Positions 1-9,534 of a stretch of 64,000 nucleotides of DNA are shown here, one piece after another. The notes under the pieces were generated by a model, which worked only from the letters and a program-made list of their open reading frames with translations, did not search any database and was not told the DNA's origin. Origin of the DNA: Bacillota bacterium (GTDB lineage: Bacteria; Bacillota; SHA-98; UBA4971); assembly GCA_030024085.1 (NCBI GenBank), contig JASEJE010000008.1, positions 1 through 64,000 of the forward strand. Reading direction: 5' to 3'. Every line of letters begins with the position of its first letter. The stretch's first letter is position 1. The position numbers were made by a program, and so were the translations under genes.

Positions 1-106
1 GGCGAAGCGCGCCCCGCTTGGGGCGCCGTCCCCGAGTGCAACACCGGCAACCCTGGACAGGACTCACCCGCTGAAAAGCAGCGCGAACTTGTGGCGATCT
101 ACCTAG
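1..106 (+). repeat. Right part of dispersed palindromic element, copy 1, cut by window edge
   Basis: This stretch matches the right half of the element seen complete at 2015-2225, 39530-39739, 43308-43519 and 56747-56963. It shares the arm CACCGGCAACCCTGG, the small hairpin around GCTGAAAAGCAGC, and the end GTGGCGATCTACCTAG. The left half lies outside the window. Confidence 0.8.
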
Positions 107-257
107 AGAGATGAGTGTGGCCTCGCGGGCTGGCGCGGCCTTACTACCAGCGGATTTCCGGTTGACGGCCCTTGCACGACGGGGCTTTCGGACTTGATGT
201 GCGGGTGCATGAACTGGCGATAGTGCGTGAATCTGGCCCAAGCGGTCTGGAGGTGGC

Positions 258-1892
258 GTGGTGACAGTCTCCCTTGTTTGTGGGCTTCTTGGGGGCCTCG
301 GGCTCTTCATCTACGGCATGATGCAGATGGGAGACGGCCTGCAGAAGGCAGCCGGTGACAGGATGCGGCGGATTCTCGAAATCCTCACGGCGAGGACATG
401 GATGGGAGTCATGGTGGGCGCGTTCGTCACGGCCGTGATCCAGAGTTCCAGCGCGACCACGGTGATGCTCGTGGGTTTCGTGAACGCGGGTCTGATGACG
501 CTGAAGCAGGCGGTTGGGGTGGTCATGGGGGCCAACATAGGCACCACCATGACGGCGCAGCTCATCGCGTTCGACCTTGCGGATCTCGCTCTTCCTGCCG
601 TGGGCCTGGGCTTCATCATCACCTTCTTTTCGAGGAAGAAGATCCACAAGTACCTGGGCCAGGTGATCCTCGGGTTCGGCCTCCTGTTCCTCGGCATGAC
701 CGTGATGACAGACACTATGAGGCCTCTTCGTGACAACCCCGCATTCGTGCAATGGATAGCCGGCTTCGGGAAATACCCTCTCCTTGGGGTCCTTGCGGGT
801 GTCGCGATGACCGTCACCATCCAGAGTTCCAGCGCGACCATCGGCCTCCTCATGGCCGCGGCCTCGCAGGGCCTCGTCGGATTCGATGCGGCGATACCCG
901 TGCTCTTCGGCGACAACATCGGGACGTGCATCACCGCGGTCCTCGCAAGCATCGGCGCGAGCCTCTCGGCGCGCAGGACGGCTCTCGCTCACGTGCTTTT
1001 CAACGTATTTGGTACCATCATGTTTCTCACGCTGCTTCCTCTCTTCAAGGTGTTCGTTCACGCGGTCACCCCGTCGGGTGACATCGAGCGCCTCATAGCG
1101 AACGCCCACACCTCGTTCAATGTGCTCAACACCCTCGTGTGGCTGCCCATGGCCGGCCTCCTTGCGCGTATCGCGACCGCGGTGTACCCCGGGCAAGAGG
1201 TCATCATGGAGCATGGTCCGAAGTACCTTGACAGGCGCATGCTCTCCACCCCGTCCATCGCCTTGCAGCTGGCGGTGAAGGAGCTTGTCAGGATGTCCGG
1301 AATCGCGCGCGAGATGGTGAAAGATGCCGGGCAGGCGCTCCTTGCCGGGAAGCCGAGCGCGGTGTCCAAGAGCATAAACGCTCGTGAGGAGGTGGTGGAC
1401 AACCTCCAGGCGGAGATAATCCTGTACCTGTCCACTCTCATGGCCCAGGGTGTGCTCACGCAGCCCCAGTCGACCAGGCTCGCTGGCATGCTGCACGTGG
1501 TGAACGACATAGAGCGCATCGGCGACCATGCCGTGAACATATCCGGGTTCGCCATCGACAGGGTGGAGCAGGGTCTCGAATTCTCGGACGAGGCCAAATC
1601 CGAGCTTGCTGACCTGTTCGCCCGGGTGGACGAGGTCATATCCGACGCCGTCCAGGCCCTCGAGAGGAACGACCCCGCCCTTGCCCAGGACGTCTGGGAG
1701 AAGGAGAAGCACATCGACGAGCTCGAAGACGTCCTGCGGACGAGCCACCTCAGAAGGCTCAACCAGGGCAGGTGCTCGCCGGCGTCCGGGGTCATCTATG
1801 TCGAGGTCGTGGACAACCTCGAGCGCATGGCCGATCATGCCGTGAACCTCGCGGATGCGGTGGTTCAGAACACGCTTCCCCCTCACGAATAG
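258..1892 (+). CDS. Na+/phosphate symporter of the NptA/PhoU-fusion family
   Basis: A 544-residue membrane protein expected to take up phosphate with Na+. The N-terminal two thirds hold two inverted Na/Pi-cotransporter repeats, each with the signature QSSSAT (near residues 62 and 189) and a GxNIGT motif. The last 200 residues form a PhoU-like helical domain with repeated NDIERIGDHA and NLERMADHA motifs. The GTG start at 258 (or the adjacent GTG at 261) follows GGAGG at 249-253. It stands alone. The family call is firm; whether the substrate is phosphate or another anion is inferred. Confidence 0.9.
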   Translation: MVTVSLVCGLLGGLGLFIYGMMQMGDGLQKAAGDRMRRILEILTARTWMGVMVGAFVTAVIQSSSATTVMLVGFVNAGLMTLKQAVGVVMGANIGTTMTAQLIAFDLADLALPAVGLGFIITFFSRKKIHKYLGQVILGFGLLFLGMTVMTDTMRPLRDNPAFVQWIAGFGKYPLLGVLAGVAMTVTIQSSSATIGLLMAAASQGLVGFDAAIPVLFGDNIGTCITAVLASIGASLSARRTALAHVLFNVFGTIMFLTLLPLFKVFVHAVTPSGDIERLIANAHTSFNVLNTLVWLPMAGLLARIATAVYPGQEVIMEHGPKYLDRRMLSTPSIALQLAVKELVRMSGIAREMVKDAGQALLAGKPSAVSKSINAREEVVDNLQAEIILYLSTLMAQGVLTQPQSTRLAGMLHVVNDIERIGDHAVNISGFAIDRVEQGLEFSDEAKSELADLFARVDEVISDAVQALERNDPALAQDVWEKEKHIDELEDVLRTSHLRRLNQGRCSPASGVIYVEVVDNLERMADHAVNLADAVVQNTLPPHE

Positions 1893-1926
1893 ACCGTTTA
1901 CGTGGAGGACGTGCGGCGCGCCTGCG

Positions 1927-2014
1927 GGCGCTTTTCGCGCGTCGCCGCCTCCGCCTTCGCCTCCGCCTTCGCCTCCGGCTCAGCCTTCATGTTCATCTTC
2001 ACCTTCGTCTTCGC
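1927..2014. repeat. Purine/pyrimidine-biased simple hexamer repeat
   Basis: Low-complexity tract of CGCCTC and CGCCTT units on the plus strand (GGCGAA/GGCGGA on the minus), degenerating into TTCATC/TTCGTC hexamers. It abuts the palindromic element that begins at 2015. A similar tract occurs in frame inside the atpG gene (15896-16108). No gene is seen between 1893 and 2381. Confidence 0.7.
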
Positions 2015-2225
2015 CTAAGTATGGCGCCACAAGTTTGCGCCATCTTCCCTGACGGTGTTGGGGTTGCCGGTGCCTGCTAGGGCGGGGCGCCTGGAATTTG
2101 GCTAGCCCGCGCGCCAAATTCGAACGCATCTCACCGCACGCGCCGCCCCCGGAGGGCAACACCGGCAACCCTGGCAAGGGCTCACCCGCACGAAAGTAGC
2201 GGGAACTTGTGGCGATCTACCTGGG
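2015..2225 (+). repeat. Dispersed nested-palindrome element, copy 2 (complete)
   Basis: 211 bp with imperfect terminal inverted repeats: the left end CTAAGTATGGCGCCACA resembles the reverse complement of the right end. Inside are the paired arms GGTTGCCGGTG / CACCGGCAACC and the inner arms GAATTTGGC / GCCAAATTC. There is no coding capacity. It is MITE-like, or a very large intergenic palindrome. Confidence 0.85.
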
Positions 2226-2381
2226 TCTGCCCCCCTGTCTCTGTTCCTGCCTCTATCTCCGCCCCAGGTGCCTGGCGCCCGGTAGCGGGCGGGTGGAGCG
2301 TGCCATTGTGTGCCCCTTCTGATTCCTGGAGGAATTCGCGCGGCCGCGTAGAAGTTCCCAAGGCGGCACGGAGGTCCTGCT

Positions 2382-4664
2382 ATGCCTGGAACTACCAGAC
2401 ACCTCATTCGGGAGAGCAAAGCGAAGAAGGTAACACCCCGGAAGAAACCGGTGTGGCGGTACCGCACCCATCTCCTGGCCCTTCTGGGCACCCTGGTGGC
2501 CGGGTTCGGTGCGTTCGGTCTGGTGTGTCTCTTTTCGGATATGCCTGGAGCCCGGTATGATGCCGGGGCCGTTGGCGAGAGGGTGGCCCATGCACTGCGG
2601 GTGGTTGCCGGCGAGTGGGCCGTGGTCATCCCGCTTCTCCTGGTAGCTCTCGGGGTTGCCATTGCAGTCGAGCGAGAGGCGACCACGACGGCAGCGCGCG
2701 CAAGCGGGCTTGTTTGCATCGCCCTGGCCCTGCTCGGCCTGTCGGGTTCGGGAGATGTCGGCGGCGAGGTCGCGAGACGGCTTTCGTGGGCCGTTGGGAG
2801 AGCAGGCGCCGCGGTGGCCGGCGGGCTCGTTCTCCTGGTCGGCGTCAGCTTGGCCGCGGATGTGCCCATCCCGAGGCTGGTCGCGGGCCTCTGGAGGTTC
2901 GTCGTGCATGCCCTCAGGCTGGGGTGGAAGGCCATTGTCATTTCCGGACTTGCGGCGTCGTTCGTGGGTCGGCGCGTCCTTCTACCTCTCTTCGAGGAGC
3001 CCGAACCGTCGGCGGCGGATGACGCCGCCGCAGGCGACCTGGCCACCATGTCTGCGGGTGGCGGGGCAGCGGCGGGTGCTACGGTCGGGGCCGCCGAGGG
3101 CAAGTCCGGTGGTCCAGGAAGAACACGCAGCAACGCGAAGCGCGAGGCGGCGCCGGTGGTCGACGGTCGCACCGCGGGCGGCACGGTTATCCCTGGCAAG
3201 AAGGTCGAACCCCCTTCCGGCGGAGGCTACGCGTTGCCCCCGATAACCCTCCTGGGGTTCCCTGCACGACCGGCCAGATGGAAGCAGAGCGAGACGCCCG
3301 ACCACTCGAGACTGCTTGAAGAGACCCTCGCCAGCTTCGGCGTGAAGGGCAAGGTGGCGCAGGTGGACCGGGGTCCGGTGGTAACCAGGTACGAGCTTGC
3401 GCCCGCTCCCGGCATCAAGGTAAGCAAGATCATGAGCCTCGCCGACGACATCGCGCTCGCCCTGGCGTCGTCCGGAGTCCGGCTCGAGGCGCCCATACCA
3501 GGCAAGTCCGCAATAGGCATAGAGGTCCCGAACCCGGAGACATCCTTCGTTTACCTCAGAGAGGTGCTGCAGTCGAGCGAGTTTCAAAGGCACAAGAGCA
3601 AGCTCGCGATAGCCCTGGGCAAGGACATCGCGGGTAAACCGGTGGTCGGCGACCTCGAGAATATGCTTCACCTGCTCGTCGCCGGGGCCACAGGCTCAGG
3701 GAAGAGCGTGTGTCTCAACGCCCTGATTGCGAGCGTCCTCTTCAAGGCCACGCCCGAAGAGGTCAAGCTCCTCATGATAGACCCGAAGCGTGTCGAACTC
3801 ACCACTTACGACGGAATACCCCACCTCCTGGCACCCGTGGTGACCGATACGAGGGAGGCCGGCGGATACCTGCGCTGGGTTGCGCAGGAGATGGACAACC
3901 GCTACAAGCTCCTCGGGGCGAACGGCGTGAGGAATATAGACAGGTACAATGCCCTTTGCCGGTCCGGCAAGCTCCATGACCCTGAAGCGAAGCCCCTCCC
4001 ATACATAGTCGTCATCATAGACGAGCTGGGCGACCTCATGATGGTGGCCCAGAAGGAGGTGGAGGACGTCGTCTCACAGCTTGCCTTCATGGCGCGGGCT
4101 GCCGGGATCCACCTGGTTCTCGCCACACAAAGACCTTCGGCTGATGTGGTCACAGGGATCATAAAGATGAATATACCGTCGCGGATAGCCTTTGCCGTGC
4201 CGTCACAGGTCGATTCCAGGGTCATCCTTGACACCGGGGGTGCGGAGCGTCTTCTCGGAAAGGGCGACATGCTGTTCTTCCCGGTCGGGGCGCCAAAGCC
4301 CATCAGGGTGCAGGGCGCATACGTCTCCGACTCGGAGATCGAGGCCCTGGTCGACTTCGTGAGGGCCCAGGCGGAGCCGACGTATGTCGCGGAGAGCGTG
4401 ACTCGGGAAGCCACCGATGGCGAGAGCCTTGGAGAGGAGGACCCGCTCTTCGAGGAGGCGGTCAGGCTCATACTGGAGACGGAGGAGGCGTCCATTTCGA
4501 AACTCCAGCGAAGGTTCAGGATTGGATACACGCGCGCAGCCCGGCTGATAGATGCCATGGAGTCCAGGGGTATCGTGGGCCCGTACGAGGGCAGCAAGCC
4601 GCGGAAGGTCCTCGTGACACTCGAGAGGTGGGATGCGATCCGGGCGAGATCCCGCGATTCGTGA
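2382..4664 (+). CDS. ftsK: DNA translocase FtsK/SpoIIIE
   Basis: A 760-residue hexameric DNA pump that moves chromosomal DNA through the closing division or sporulation septum. Four membrane segments lie in residues 25-190, followed by an Ala/Gly-rich linker to about 255. The motor has Walker A GATGSGKS (about 434-441) and Walker B IIDELGDLMM (about 540). The C-terminal winged-helix gamma domain (about 690-755) would read KOPS/SRS sites. Length is close to the usual 750-800 for SpoIIIE. The ATG at 2382 follows GGAGGT. A RodZ-like gene follows 57 bp later, a common arrangement in Bacillota. Confidence 0.95.
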   Translation: MPGTTRHLIRESKAKKVTPRKKPVWRYRTHLLALLGTLVAGFGAFGLVCLFSDMPGARYDAGAVGERVAHALRVVAGEWAVVIPLLLVALGVAIAVEREATTTAARASGLVCIALALLGLSGSGDVGGEVARRLSWAVGRAGAAVAGGLVLLVGVSLAADVPIPRLVAGLWRFVVHALRLGWKAIVISGLAASFVGRRVLLPLFEEPEPSAADDAAAGDLATMSAGGGAAAGATVGAAEGKSGGPGRTRSNAKREAAPVVDGRTAGGTVIPGKKVEPPSGGGYALPPITLLGFPARPARWKQSETPDHSRLLEETLASFGVKGKVAQVDRGPVVTRYELAPAPGIKVSKIMSLADDIALALASSGVRLEAPIPGKSAIGIEVPNPETSFVYLREVLQSSEFQRHKSKLAIALGKDIAGKPVVGDLENMLHLLVAGATGSGKSVCLNALIASVLFKATPEEVKLLMIDPKRVELTTYDGIPHLLAPVVTDTREAGGYLRWVAQEMDNRYKLLGANGVRNIDRYNALCRSGKLHDPEAKPLPYIVVIIDELGDLMMVAQKEVEDVVSQLAFMARAAGIHLVLATQRPSADVVTGIIKMNIPSRIAFAVPSQVDSRVILDTGGAERLLGKGDMLFFPVGAPKPIRVQGAYVSDSEIEALVDFVRAQAEPTYVAESVTREATDGESLGEEDPLFEEAVRLILETEEASISKLQRRFRIGYTRAARLIDAMESRGIVGPYEGSKPRKVLVTLERWDAIRARSRDS

Positions 4665-4721
4665 GGAAAGGGCCGCCCTGGTTGGAAAAGCCCGCGAGCG
4701 TGCCGGGAGGAGGGATGCGAT

Positions 4722-5705
4722 GTGCGCGAGATTGGCGAGCTTCTGAGGAAGGCGCGGGAGGCAAAGGGTCTTGCCGTTTCCGACGTGCAAGAAGCGACGA
4801 AGATACGCGGTCGCTACCTGGAGGCGATGGAGGAGGGGGACTTCGATGTTCTTCCCGGGGAGGTGTACGTCCGTGGCTTCCTGCGTACCTATGCAGAGGC
4901 CGTAGGCCTCTCCGGGGACGAGGTTGTGGAGCGGTACAAGGCGGAGCGCGCCAGAATCGAGGCAGAGAAAGCCCAGGAAGCACCTCCCGCCAGAGACCAA
5001 AACGTGTCGAAAAAAGCCAGAATTCCGCGACACTTGCTGATCGCTGTCGGGGCGGTTGCTATCGTTGCGATCGTCACAGGGGTGGCCATATGGCGTCACA
5101 GCCATGTACCGGCGGGACCGACCGACGTGTCGCACGAGCATGGGCCGGCGGATGTCGCAGCAGGTGAAGCGGATGTTGGAGCAGGCGAGCCTGTGAGCTC
5201 GTCTGCGGACGTGGCCCTGCCGGACACGCCCGCCGAAGGGTTGACGCCAGGGCCTGGCCATGTGGCTGCGCTCGGGCCTGCCTCACAGGCAGCACCGCCA
5301 GCGGCCGCTGTAACCGATGCCGCCGAGGTGGCGCCCGCCGGGATCCCCGCCGGGGACGGCGGCGCCAACATGCGGCCGGTTGCCCATCCCGGTGAGCTTT
5401 ATCAGCCACCGACAACAGGGTCCTCGCCGGCAACGGGTCCCGCGGGGGAGTCACGCCCCGCCACCGATGGGCACGAGATTTCCGTGGTTATAACGGAGCG
5501 GTGCTGGGTCAGGGTGATGGCCGACGGGAAGGTGGTCTTCGAGCGTTCGATGCTGGCAGGGGAGGAGGCCACCTGGCGCGCTACGAAGTCTATCCGCATC
5601 AAAGTCGGTAATGCCAGCGGCATTCACGTGACCTACAACGGAGTCCACCTTGGGGCACTCGGGAAATCGGGTCAGGTCATCGAGCGGACGTTTCCGGAAT
5701 ATTGA
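4722..5705 (+). CDS. RodZ-like helix-turn-helix membrane protein (DUF4115)
   Basis: 327 residues. The N-terminal Xre-type HTH (about 1-70, with LRKAREAKGLAVSDV) resembles the RodZ cytoplasmic domain that binds MreB filaments. One membrane segment lies at about 105-125 after KKARIPRH. A long Ala/Pro/Gly-rich linker leads to a C-terminal DUF4115 beta domain (about 240-327). The GTG start at 4722 is preceded by GGAGGAGGG. It is probably co-transcribed with ftsK and linked to cell shape and division. Confidence 0.85.
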   Translation: MREIGELLRKAREAKGLAVSDVQEATKIRGRYLEAMEEGDFDVLPGEVYVRGFLRTYAEAVGLSGDEVVERYKAERARIEAEKAQEAPPARDQNVSKKARIPRHLLIAVGAVAIVAIVTGVAIWRHSHVPAGPTDVSHEHGPADVAAGEADVGAGEPVSSSADVALPDTPAEGLTPGPGHVAALGPASQAAPPAAAVTDAAEVAPAGIPAGDGGANMRPVAHPGELYQPPTTGSSPATGPAGESRPATDGHEISVVITERCWVRVMADGKVVFERSMLAGEEATWRATKSIRIKVGNASGIHVTYNGVHLGALGKSGQVIERTFPEY

Positions 5706-5857
5706 AGGCATGGTTTTCCATCGACAAACATGGCGTCATATCAACATTTTTCGCCCCGGCAAGAAGGAGAACGCCGAATCGAATCGAATAGCAAATGTCA
5801 GAGGTCAGGCCAAACCGTATGACCACAGCATTTGCAGGCTGGGAGGAGGGACGATAA

Positions 5858-6136
5858 TTGAATAAAGCGGAACTCGTGGCGAAGGTCGCCGAACAGACGG
5901 GCGCGAAACGCAAGGACGTCGAGAGGATCGTCGGCGCGACGCTGGAAGCCGTGGAGGGTGCTCTCGTTTCGGGAGACAAGGTCCAGCTCGTGGGGTTCGG
6001 CACTTTCGAGGTGAGGGAGCGCGCTGCCCGGATGGGTAGAAACCCGCGGACCGGCGATTCCATCAAGATCGCTGCATCCAGGGTGCCAGTATTCAAGGCC
6101 GGCAAGGCTCTCAAAGACAAAGTCACCGCCGAATAG
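5858..6136 (+). CDS. hup: HU-family DNA-binding protein
   Basis: 92 residues, the standard HU length. It binds and bends DNA as a nucleoid protein. It shows the N-terminal [15 protein letters not shown], the [21 protein letters not shown] signature of the beta arm, and the basic C-terminal helix ending KALKDKV. The TTG start at 5858 is set by GGGAGGAGGG at 5841-5850. A strong terminator follows at 6170, so it is probably monocistronic and highly expressed. Confidence 0.95.
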   Translation: MNKAELVAKVAEQTGAKRKDVERIVGATLEAVEGALVSGDKVQLVGFGTFEVRERAARMGRNPRTGDSIKIAASRVPVFKAGKALKDKVTAE

Positions 6137-6169
6137 TCCGAAGCATATAGTCGATTCCGGAGCGGTCAC

Positions 6170-6197
6170 GGGTTGCCTCGCGGCAACCCATTTTCCT
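6170..6197 (+). terminator. Rho-independent terminator after HU
   Basis: Perfect 8-bp stem GGGTTGCC/GGCAACCC with a TCGC tetraloop, followed by ATTTTCCT. It sits 34 bp after the HU stop codon. Confidence 0.85.
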
Positions 6198-6230
6198 CTC
6201 TGCGGCGGCGCTCGGCACGCGAGCAGATGA

Positions 6231-6665
6231 CAAAAGGGGCAAAGATCCTCGCGGACCTTCTCGCCGGCTGCTTCTGATCCCTAGTGAGGCCGCAACGACC
6301 TTTCGGCCGGGGCAGCCTCTAGCTGCAGTACATTGCAGAACCAGAGGCAACCTTTGACCGACTGGCAGAGATCCTGAGCAGACCATACACGATCTTTCAA
6401 CCGTACACAGACTGCCTTCGGACCAGTGCAAGTCTTGGCTCGGCCAGGAGCGACTTCTTTCGAACCCGGCAAGACCTTTCGGCCCGGACGGATCCTTGGG
6501 AGGCCGCACTCTGACCTTCGCTCGGGCGGCACAAGCGTTGCATCCGCAAGGACAAGCGCCACCTGTCGCTCGATCGCCGTGAGGCTTTCCGGGCCTGCAG
6601 CGCCCGCGAGAAGGCGCACGGCGGTCTTAGCTCGGCCCAGCGAGGACCTTTGCAAGCCTATTATG
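6231..6665. repeat. Irregular degenerate repeats of a CCTTTCGGCC-type motif
   Basis: This gene-free stretch contains about a dozen variants of GACCTTTCGGCC, for example near 6299, 6349, 6390, 6430, 6474, 6511, 6622 and 6648. They are spaced irregularly by 15-50 bp. No open frame with family-like features is visible, and long antisense frames here are continuations of shadows. Function unknown. Confidence 0.4.
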
Positions 6666-6763
6666 TCCACGAACGCGCGAAATAAACCGAGACTTGCGGG
6701 CAATAATCGCATGTACAGGAGCGCGTGAAGGGCGATTCCTGCAGTGGGTGCGAGGGGGCTTTC

Positions 6764-7639
6764 ATGATGACCAGGGTGGACCTGCACGTTCATTCGACTG
6801 CGTCTGACGGGCGCTATGCGCCCCAGGAACTTGTGAGGCTGGCATCCGACCGGAATGTGGCTACCATCGCAGTCACAGACCACGATACCGTGGACGGCGT
6901 GCAGGAGGCCATGCTTGCGGCGACGAGGTTTGGCGTGCGCGTGATACCCGGGGTCGAGCTCTCCACTGACGTGGAGGAGAGCGAGGTACACATCCTTGGG
7001 TACCATGTTGATACATCGTTGCCACCATTTACCATGCACCTTCGAGTGCTGCGCGAAGGCAGGATGCGGCGGGCGGAGAGAATCCTGGAGAAGCTGGCCG
7101 GGCTTGGCATCGAAATCCCGATGCCGTACGTGCTGAGCCTCGGTAGGGAAGGCTTTGTCGGCAGAAGCCAGATCTTCCGTGCCATGGTCAATCTTGGCCA
7201 CGCGAGGGCGGAGCGACGCTACGGTGACTTCGAAAAGTACCTCGGAAAGCAGGGCCTTGCGTACGTCGAGCACTACGGGCTCACCCCGGCGGAGGCCGTC
7301 AGGCTCGTGCTGGCCGCCGGAGGTGTGCCTGTGCTGGCTCATCCCGGCAGGACGGCCGGGGACGCCCTCCTTGAGGAACTCGTAGATGCGGGGCTGCAGG
7401 GGATCGAAGCGTACTACCCGACTCACGGTCCTGAACTCACCAGGCGGTGGGTCGAGGCGGCCAGACGCCACGGCCTCATCGTGACGGGCGGAAGCGATTT
7501 CCATGGCGTGGCGCCGGACGAGCCTGCCGTGCTCGGCGACGTGTTCGTGCCCGGGAGCGTCGTGGACGACCTCGACATGAGATGGCGCGAGCTTGCCGCA
7601 GGTGAAGGGAAGAGGGCAGGCCTGTCGAAAACCCTATAG
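6764..7639 (+). CDS. PHP-domain phosphoesterase (TrpH/YciV-like)
   Basis: About 291 residues. The metal-binding PHP motifs are clear: DLHVHSTASDG at the N-terminus, VTDHDT, a conserved GVELS, LAHPGR, and GGSDFHG near the end. Characterised members hydrolyse 3',5'-nucleoside bisphosphates or trim short RNAs 5' to 3'. The ATG at 6764 follows GAGGGGG; an upstream in-frame start at 6725 has a poorer site. It is followed at 41 bp by the alkaline-phosphatase-type gene. Confidence 0.88.
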   Translation: MMTRVDLHVHSTASDGRYAPQELVRLASDRNVATIAVTDHDTVDGVQEAMLAATRFGVRVIPGVELSTDVEESEVHILGYHVDTSLPPFTMHLRVLREGRMRRAERILEKLAGLGIEIPMPYVLSLGREGFVGRSQIFRAMVNLGHARAERRYGDFEKYLGKQGLAYVEHYGLTPAEAVRLVLAAGGVPVLAHPGRTAGDALLEELVDAGLQGIEAYYPTHGPELTRRWVEAARRHGLIVTGGSDFHGVAPDEPAVLGDVFVPGSVVDDLDMRWRELAAGEGKRAGLSKTL

Positions 7640-7680
7640 AAAGACGGCGGGGCTCACGCCCTTGCAGGGAGAGGGATGGT

Positions 7681-9534
7681 ATGTCGGGTGAAGGTGGAGC
7701 GGCAAAGCGGCTCCGGCTCAGGCGACTTCCGGGCAGGCTGTTTCCAGACCGGAAAACCGCGGCTGTTCTCGCGTTTGCGGTCATGATGGGTCTGGGTGCC
7801 GTCTCGTGGCATCTTGCCACCTCGGGGCTGGATGACGTCGTGGGATACCGTAGCCCGTATGCGTCCCCCATTGAGCCTACCGATGCCGCGGGGCGACTTA
7901 CGAGAAGGCTCGTGCTGGTAATCGTTGACGGTCTCGGGTTTGCCGGGACCAATGAGATGCCAGTGCTGAAGGATATCGGCAGCCGCGGCGTGGCGTTCTC
8001 GCTCCTGGTAGACCAGCCGTCGTTTTCGCTTCCCGGGTGGACCACGCTCCTCACGGGTGCACCCCCGGAGATCTCCGGGGTGACCACCAATGGATACAGG
8101 GGGCCCATCGCGGTGGGCAGCCTTTTCGACGCAGCGCGGCGCGCCGGAACAGGGACCGCTCTCATCGCAACCAGAGAGTGGAAAGAGCTTTTCGGCGCGT
8201 CCGCGGCCCGTGCGATCTATGTCGATGCGCCCGGCCCGGCGGATGTCGCTGCGGCCAGGAAGGCCGATGACGAGGTTCTCCGTGCAGCTCTCGGCGAGAT
8301 GGAACGGGGTGGCACCTGCCTCATCGTCGTGCATTTCTCGTCGGTGGACGCCGCGGGGCATGCTTCGGGCGCGGCAGGCGCTGCTTACAAGGATGCGTCG
8401 GCCGAGGTGGATGCGAGGATCGGGAAGATCCTGGCAGATCTCGACCTCACCAGCGACACCATAATCGTGACGTCCGACCACGGGCACACAGGGCGAGGCG
8501 GGCACGGAGGGTGGGAGGAAGACGTGACCAGAGTGCCGCTGGTGGCCGCCGGGGCGGGGATAGTCACGCCGGCGCATCCGGGCCCGGATCTTCCATGGGC
8601 GCCTGCCCGCCACGTGGACGTGGCTCCCACCTGCGCGGCCCTCCTCGGGACGCCTGTTCCCACGCACTCACAAGGCCAGGTCCTTTTCGAGGCGCTCGAC
8701 GCGGCCCGACACGTGGCCTCCGAAAGGGCGATAAGGCAGGCGGAGGCGAGGCGTGCTTTCGCCGAGGAGTACGCCGGAGTGCTCGGAAGCCGGCTTCCTG
8801 CGATAGAGCCCACCTCGAGCGCTACCCTGCTTCACAACGATGGCCGCTACGATGAGGCGTTCGATCTTGCGCTTGCGATCGATGCCGATACAGCCACGGC
8901 GATATCCGACGCGCGCGAACGGTTTCTTGGTGCTGGAAGGCTCAAGAGGCTGCCGGCGGGCGCCCTCGTGCTCGGGGGCCTGGCCTTCGGGCTCGTGCTT
9001 CTCGTCGGAAGAGACGTTCGAAACGTAAGGATTCCCCTTATTGCGGCGACCGCGTATTTCGCGGCCTTCTACGCCCTGGTCTTCGTGCGCGGGGTCTCTT
9101 TCTCCATGAGCATGTTCAACAGCGAGAGCGAGGTCGTGCCGTTTTTCACCGGAAGAATGCTGGACTCGGCCCTTTGCGGGATCCTTGCTGCAGCGGTTTC
9201 AGGGTGGCTCGCGTGGCGAAAGCGCGGGCGACCTCTTGACGCGCTGGTGACCGGTGTGACCTGTGCGTATGTCATCGTGCTGTCCCTTGCCGCCCAGTCT
9301 GCGGTATTTGCTGTGAGCGAGGGTATACGGTTCAGCCGGCACCTGCCGGACCTTCACAGGGCTTTCAAGTACTACGTGGACCTGCTTCAGACGGCGGTCA
9401 TCGGCCTGTCATCGCCGGTCCTCGCGGGCATTTCGGCCGGCGGGTGGTGGCTTCGCCGTCGCCTGGAAGCCTCGCCCCGGGTCGTGCCGCGGCGCAGGCA
9501 TCATTTGACGTCAGGGGGATCTGGTTCGAGATGA
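7681..9534 (+). CDS. Alkaline-phosphatase-superfamily enzyme with C-terminal membrane domain
   Basis: 617 residues. One N-terminal membrane anchor (about 27-47) precedes an extracytoplasmic metallo-phosphodiesterase or phosphotransferase domain. The motifs are VIVDGLG (metal), SFSLPGWTTLLTG (nucleophile loop), SSVDAAGHASG and SDHGHTGRGGHGG (metal ligands). After about residue 410 come four to five membrane helices. This resembles GPI-ethanolamine-phosphate-transferase-like or nucleotide pyrophosphatase members, but the substrate cannot be told. It overlaps the peptidase gene by ATGA. Confidence 0.8.
   Translation: MSGEGGAAKRLRLRRLPGRLFPDRKTAAVLAFAVMMGLGAVSWHLATSGLDDVVGYRSPYASPIEPTDAAGRLTRRLVLVIVDGLGFAGTNEMPVLKDIGSRGVAFSLLVDQPSFSLPGWTTLLTGAPPEISGVTTNGYRGPIAVGSLFDAARRAGTGTALIATREWKELFGASAARAIYVDAPGPADVAAARKADDEVLRAALGEMERGGTCLIVVHFSSVDAAGHASGAAGAAYKDASAEVDARIGKILADLDLTSDTIIVTSDHGHTGRGGHGGWEEDVTRVPLVAAGAGIVTPAHPGPDLPWAPARHVDVAPTCAALLGTPVPTHSQGQVLFEALDAARHVASERAIRQAEARRAFAEEYAGVLGSRLPAIEPTSSATLLHNDGRYDEAFDLALAIDADTATAISDARERFLGAGRLKRLPAGALVLGGLAFGLVLLVGRDVRNVRIPLIAATAYFAAFYALVFVRGVSFSMSMFNSESEVVPFFTGRMLDSALCGILAAAVSGWLAWRKRGRPLDALVTGVTCAYVIVLSLAAQSAVFAVSEGIRFSRHLPDLHRAFKYYVDLLQTAVIGLSSPVLAGISAGGWWLRRRLEASPRVVPRRRHHLTSGGSGSR

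Noticed and set aside
144-1886. 580-codon open frame on the minus strand
   Set aside because: It lies antisense to the clear NptA-like gene and has no family-like motifs; high-GC DNA keeps this frame open by third-position bias.
6281-7504. 407-codon minus-strand frame across the PHP gene and the repeat region
   Set aside because: Most of it is antisense to the PHP gene. The unique part has no conserved motif or start signal.
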